Source: Acinetobacter genomosp. 15BJ | GTDB lineage: Bacteria; Pseudomonadota; Gammaproteobacteria; Pseudomonadales; Moraxellaceae | Reading direction: 5' to 3' | Length of the DNA stretch: 64,000 bases | Assembly (NCBI RefSeq): GCF_000400715.1 | Contig: NZ_KE007347.1 | Span: 1,001,680 to 1,065,679, forward strand | Part shown: positions 61,384 to 64,000 of the stretch, piece after piece | Layout: every line of letters starts with the position of its first letter | Position numbering within the stretch: position 1 is the stretch's first letter | The notes under the pieces: generated by a model | Database searches by the model: none | The model's input: the letters and a program-made list of their open reading frames with translations, nothing else | Told to the model about the DNA's origin: nothing | Translations under genes and position numbers: made by a program

Positions 61384-61898
61384 TGATCTAAAGGCTGTTC
61401 AATCACAATCACTTGTCGACAAATTTCATCACTTTGACGCTGTTTTTCAAACACCGTTTTAGACATCACGTCAAAGTGATCACAGAAACTAATTTCGAGC
61501 TCATCGATTGAATAAATCAAGGATTGGTTCCCCATACCCTGTAATGTGTCATAAAACACAATCACGAAGTGGCCTTGTTCATAAGCTCGCTGAATCTCGG
61601 AATAAGTTAAAGCAGCCTGAATGGGGATCTGAAGACGCTGTGCATCAAGATAACTCTGCTTTTCCTTTTCATCAATATTAAGGTCAGGTGCCGTATAGAA
61701 CGATACTTCAAACCCTAATTTTTTCAGTGCCACAGCCAAAGCAATGGTAAATGTTCCATCTTCTCGGTCATGACCAGACAAGCGAATCAGGTCAGCAATA
61801 TCAATATGGGTATGATATTGCTTCACGATTAACCAGAGTGCAAACACGCCACAATTTGCTTCAAGCTGCAATAAGGACTCTGGAATATTTAAACTCAT
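61371..61898 (-). CDS. C39-like cysteine-peptidase-fold protein
   Basis: 175 residues. LEANCGVFALWLIVKQYHTH carries a Cys in the position of papain-like C39 nucleophiles; the His may be in CDHFDVMSK. Related small C39-like proteins are annotated as peptidases of unknown target. It starts directly at the end of pldA (no gap). Confidence 0.65.
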   Translation of the reverse strand: MSLNIPESLLQLEANCGVFALWLIVKQYHTHIDIADLIRLSGHDREDGTFTIALAVALKKLGFEVSFYTAPDLNIDEKEKQSYLDAQRLQIPIQAALTYSEIQRAYEQGHFVIVFYDTLQGMGNQSLIYSIDELEISFCDHFDVMSKTVFEKQRQSDEICRQVIVIEQPLDHHPI

Positions 61899-63068
61899 TT
61901 AGTACCAGTTCATTAAAGATACACCTAAGCCGACATAGGTCGCTCGGTGGTTATAATCAATCAAGCTCTCGCCATAGCCATCAAATATTTGGAAATGACC
62001 ACGTAATTTATCTTTAATTGGAAAAGCCCAGTCAAACTGAACCGCACCATGTGAACGATCGCCACCTTTTAATGAATGACGTAACATCAAAGAAAAATCA
62101 TTATTGCCCTTACGGTAAAATGCGGTTAAATCACCACGACCAATATAATCCTTGATGTCTGGGTTATTATCATCTTTGGCATCTTCTTCAACACGGTACC
62201 AAGGACGTAGCATCAATGCGAAGTTATCTTTTTCAAAACCAAGATTAAAAATCACACGGTTCCAACTACGAGAAAGTGGATCAGAGCGACCATTGGATTG
62301 GTGATTCAGCGTTACCCCAAGCAAACGAGCATTTAAACCTAAAATTTCATAATTGGTTCTAAACATCAAACTCGCTTCAGGCTCATAATTGGTCTCACGG
62401 AATGGTCTTGATTCCTCTGAGTTATAAACTTGCCAACGTGAAGATTGCGTGTAACCCAACCAGAGATCACCATTATTACCAAAGATGTTTTCCCAAGCTT
62501 TAGTCTTAAATGAAAGCTGGAATTTCGCTTCGCTTGAGGTCAACTCTTGCTTATCCTTGACTGTATTTTCAGGGTTCGGACTACTTGGAAATTCATTTTT
62601 ATCACTCGTCCAGAACACTGGTAACAGATAAACAGGTTGATAGGCACGAATATTCCATACCCCCAATTTACTTTCTTCTGACAATTCCCAACGGCGATCG
62701 AGTAATGAAACGTTTGGATCAAATTTTGGTGCAGCGCCTAATATATGCAAGTCACTAACCTTTTGAACCACCTTATCTTTCAAAGACTCTGGTTTGGCTG
62801 GTTCACTCGACTCAGCCACAGGCATAGCGGCTGCAACCATAGGCGCGGCATCGGTCTGCACTTGTGTTGGAATAATGGTCGGCGCTTTAAAAAGGCTGTC
62901 ATAACAAGCCAAACGCTCAGCATTTGCGGCCAAGGCCACACACGCATCTACGGTTGCAGGGCTTGCTGGTGCTGTCGATTCAGCATGTGACAACGATGTC
63001 GCTAAAGAGCCAAGTATCGCAAGGATACTCAGCTCCAAATGACTACGTTCAAAAGATTTGAACGCCAT
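61899..63068 (-). CDS. pldA: Outer-membrane phospholipase A (PldA/OMPLA)
   Basis: 389 residues. Signal peptide ending SLSHA-ES; a Pro/Ala-rich N-terminal extension with the two-Cys segment VDACVALAANAERLACYDSL; then a 12-strand barrel. Catalytic His/Ser in TLNHQSNGRSDPLSRSWNRV as in OMPLA, and end YGESLIDYNHRATYVGLGV. GGAGAAATCT precedes the ATG. Ca2+-dependent removal of phospholipids from the outer leaflet. Confidence 0.95.
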   Translation of the reverse strand: MAFKSFERSHLELSILAILGSLATSLSHAESTAPASPATVDACVALAANAERLACYDSLFKAPTIIPTQVQTDAAPMVAAAMPVAESSEPAKPESLKDKVVQKVSDLHILGAAPKFDPNVSLLDRRWELSEESKLGVWNIRAYQPVYLLPVFWTSDKNEFPSSPNPENTVKDKQELTSSEAKFQLSFKTKAWENIFGNNGDLWLGYTQSSRWQVYNSEESRPFRETNYEPEASLMFRTNYEILGLNARLLGVTLNHQSNGRSDPLSRSWNRVIFNLGFEKDNFALMLRPWYRVEEDAKDDNNPDIKDYIGRGDLTAFYRKGNNDFSLMLRHSLKGGDRSHGAVQFDWAFPIKDKLRGHFQIFDGYGESLIDYNHRATYVGLGVSLMNWY

Positions 63069-63091
63069 AGATTTCTCCGATTTTTATTTTA

Positions 63092-64000
63092 TTAATTAAC
63101 TTGCTGGATATTAAATCCAAGTTTCTGCAATTCTTCACGTTTCGCAAATGGCGCAACCACCGCTTTCACTGGTTTTTGAGCCAATAGATATTGCTTCGCA
63201 ACACGCTGTAAATCATCCAAGTCCACGTTGAGTAAACGTTCTCGTAAGATTTTACGGAATTTTGGTGTACGTGCATGCAACAATGCATAACATGCGGTAA
63301 TTGCTTCCCCAGCTGGTGAGCCCGGTTTATCCATACCAGCCACTAACCCTAGAATTGCTTCTTCGAGTTGATGTGGTTGCTGCTCAGTATTGAGTAACCA
63401 TTGCACGCTGGCTTCAAAATCATTAAACGTTTCAGCTAAGCGTGGATCACGATAACTATAGAAACGGAATGAGCACGCGTTGCCATCATAGCTAGCTCCA
63501 CCACCATACGCACCACCTTTTTCACGAATGGCGCTATGTAAGAAGCCATTACGCAAATAAGCGGCCAATACCATTAAAGGTGCTGCATCAGGATGAGCAA
63601 CATCGACTGCTTGATAAGCAGACGAACAGAACTGAACATTAGCTTGAATTAACCATGCTTCATCATCTGAAGTATTGACCTGTTCTACTTGCGTTAAAGT
63701 AACAGCTGCTTTATCGACGACCAACTTATCCCAAACGTTTTGAACTTCTTCAACCAAACGATCAGATTGATGTTCTTCACATACCAACAAGAATTGTTTA
63801 GGTGCTTGCAGCAACTTACGATGAATCGACTGTAATTCAGTAATCAATGTTTGATAAGCGCTATCATCTTGATCAATTTTCGCAACCAAATCACTAAGCC
63901 AGTTTAATGCGCCTAAACCCGTGTTGTGATAATCACGGCGTGCAAGTGCACTCATTTGACGTGAAGCAGCTTGCATTGCATAACTATGGCCAGAGCCAGA
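63092..64000 (-). CDS. M16-family (PreP/insulinase-type) protease, C-terminal part (cut by window edge)
   Basis: At least 302 residues, frame open to base 64000. AIREKGGAYGGGASYDGNACS is the substrate-binding Arg/Tyr region of the inactive-half domain in M16C presequence-protease-like enzymes; the catalytic HxxEH half lies outside. The C-terminus is KREELQKLGFNIQQVN. A soluble peptide-degrading zinc protease is expected. Confidence 0.88.
   Translation of the reverse strand, partial: SGSGHSYAMQAASRQMSALARRDYHNTGLGALNWLSDLVAKIDQDDSAYQTLITELQSIHRKLLQAPKQFLLVCEEHQSDRLVEEVQNVWDKLVVDKAAVTLTQVEQVNTSDDEAWLIQANVQFCSSAYQAVDVAHPDAAPLMVLAAYLRNGFLHSAIREKGGAYGGGASYDGNACSFRFYSYRDPRLAETFNDFEASVQWLLNTEQQPHQLEEAILGLVAGMDKPGSPAGEAITACYALLHARTPKFRKILRERLLNVDLDDLQRVAKQYLLAQKPVKAVVAPFAKREELQKLGFNIQQVN

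Overview
The window looks like a chromosomal segment of an Acinetobacter species. It is AT-rich, with core gene orders such as pyrG-kdsA-eno-ftsB-ispD and clpS-clpA-ynfA, typical Acinetobacter-type lipoproteins, and minus-strand dominance. The genus is inferred from gene content and order; the species cannot be fixed from the sequence alone.

Layout. (1) 1-8.3 kb, metabolism: the urea carboxylase/allophanate hydrolase pair (the carboxylase is cut by the left edge), a single-domain ModE-like regulator, the formaldehyde pair frmR/frmA with a palindromic operator, and a phospholipase D-type lipoprotein (ClsC-like). (2) 8.4-20.8 kb, an AT-rich accessory region: a uracil-DNA-glycosylase-like gene and a truncated second copy of it lie about 4.8 kb apart as direct repeats. 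Between them sit an extra LpxL-type acyltransferase, a GNAT acetyltransferase, a class A (CARB/RTG-like) beta-lactamase, several decayed gene ends, a tiny secreted Gly/Cys-rich peptide under a 26-bp palindrome, and a phage-type lysozyme pseudogene. Next comes a compact type VI secretion cargo unit (PAAR protein, unknown effector candidate, lipoprotein immunity candidate), then more decayed genes, an AraC/LysE pair and a methyltransferase. (3) 20.9-28.8 kb: an LLM-type flavin monooxygenase, a TonB receptor with a Zur-box-like operator, a persulfide dioxygenase-like enzyme with two half-size YeeE/YedE transporters, and a zeta-toxin-like gene broken by a one-base deletion behind a small partner gene. 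(4) 28.9-34.0 kb: the essential cluster pyrG-kdsA-eno-ftsB-ispD. (5) 34.3-44.2 kb: lipoprotein, hydrolases, fadH with a PadR regulator, DAHP synthase with an elaborate aromatic leader, and an ABC-F ATPase. (6) 44.2-47.7 kb: a TonB siderophore receptor split by an IS3-family element whose removal restores the frame exactly. (7) 47.9-64 kb: ynfA, clpA, a decayed clpS copy plus two 105-bp hairpin repeats, clpS, argC, lipid and sugar metabolism, ilvA, ktrAB, pldA and a partial M16 protease.

The strongest unexplained signals are: the leader of the DAHP synthase gene, with a 17-residue peptide ending YFYFWQY, a hairpin/terminator array, and then a second aromatic-rich 30-residue ORF; the PAAR-effector-immunity cassette of unknown toxin type; the 44-residue secreted peptide with its palindrome; the beta-lactamase with Val at Ambler position 170; and the paired repeats in the clpA-clpS interval. 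No tRNA, rRNA or CRISPR array was seen.
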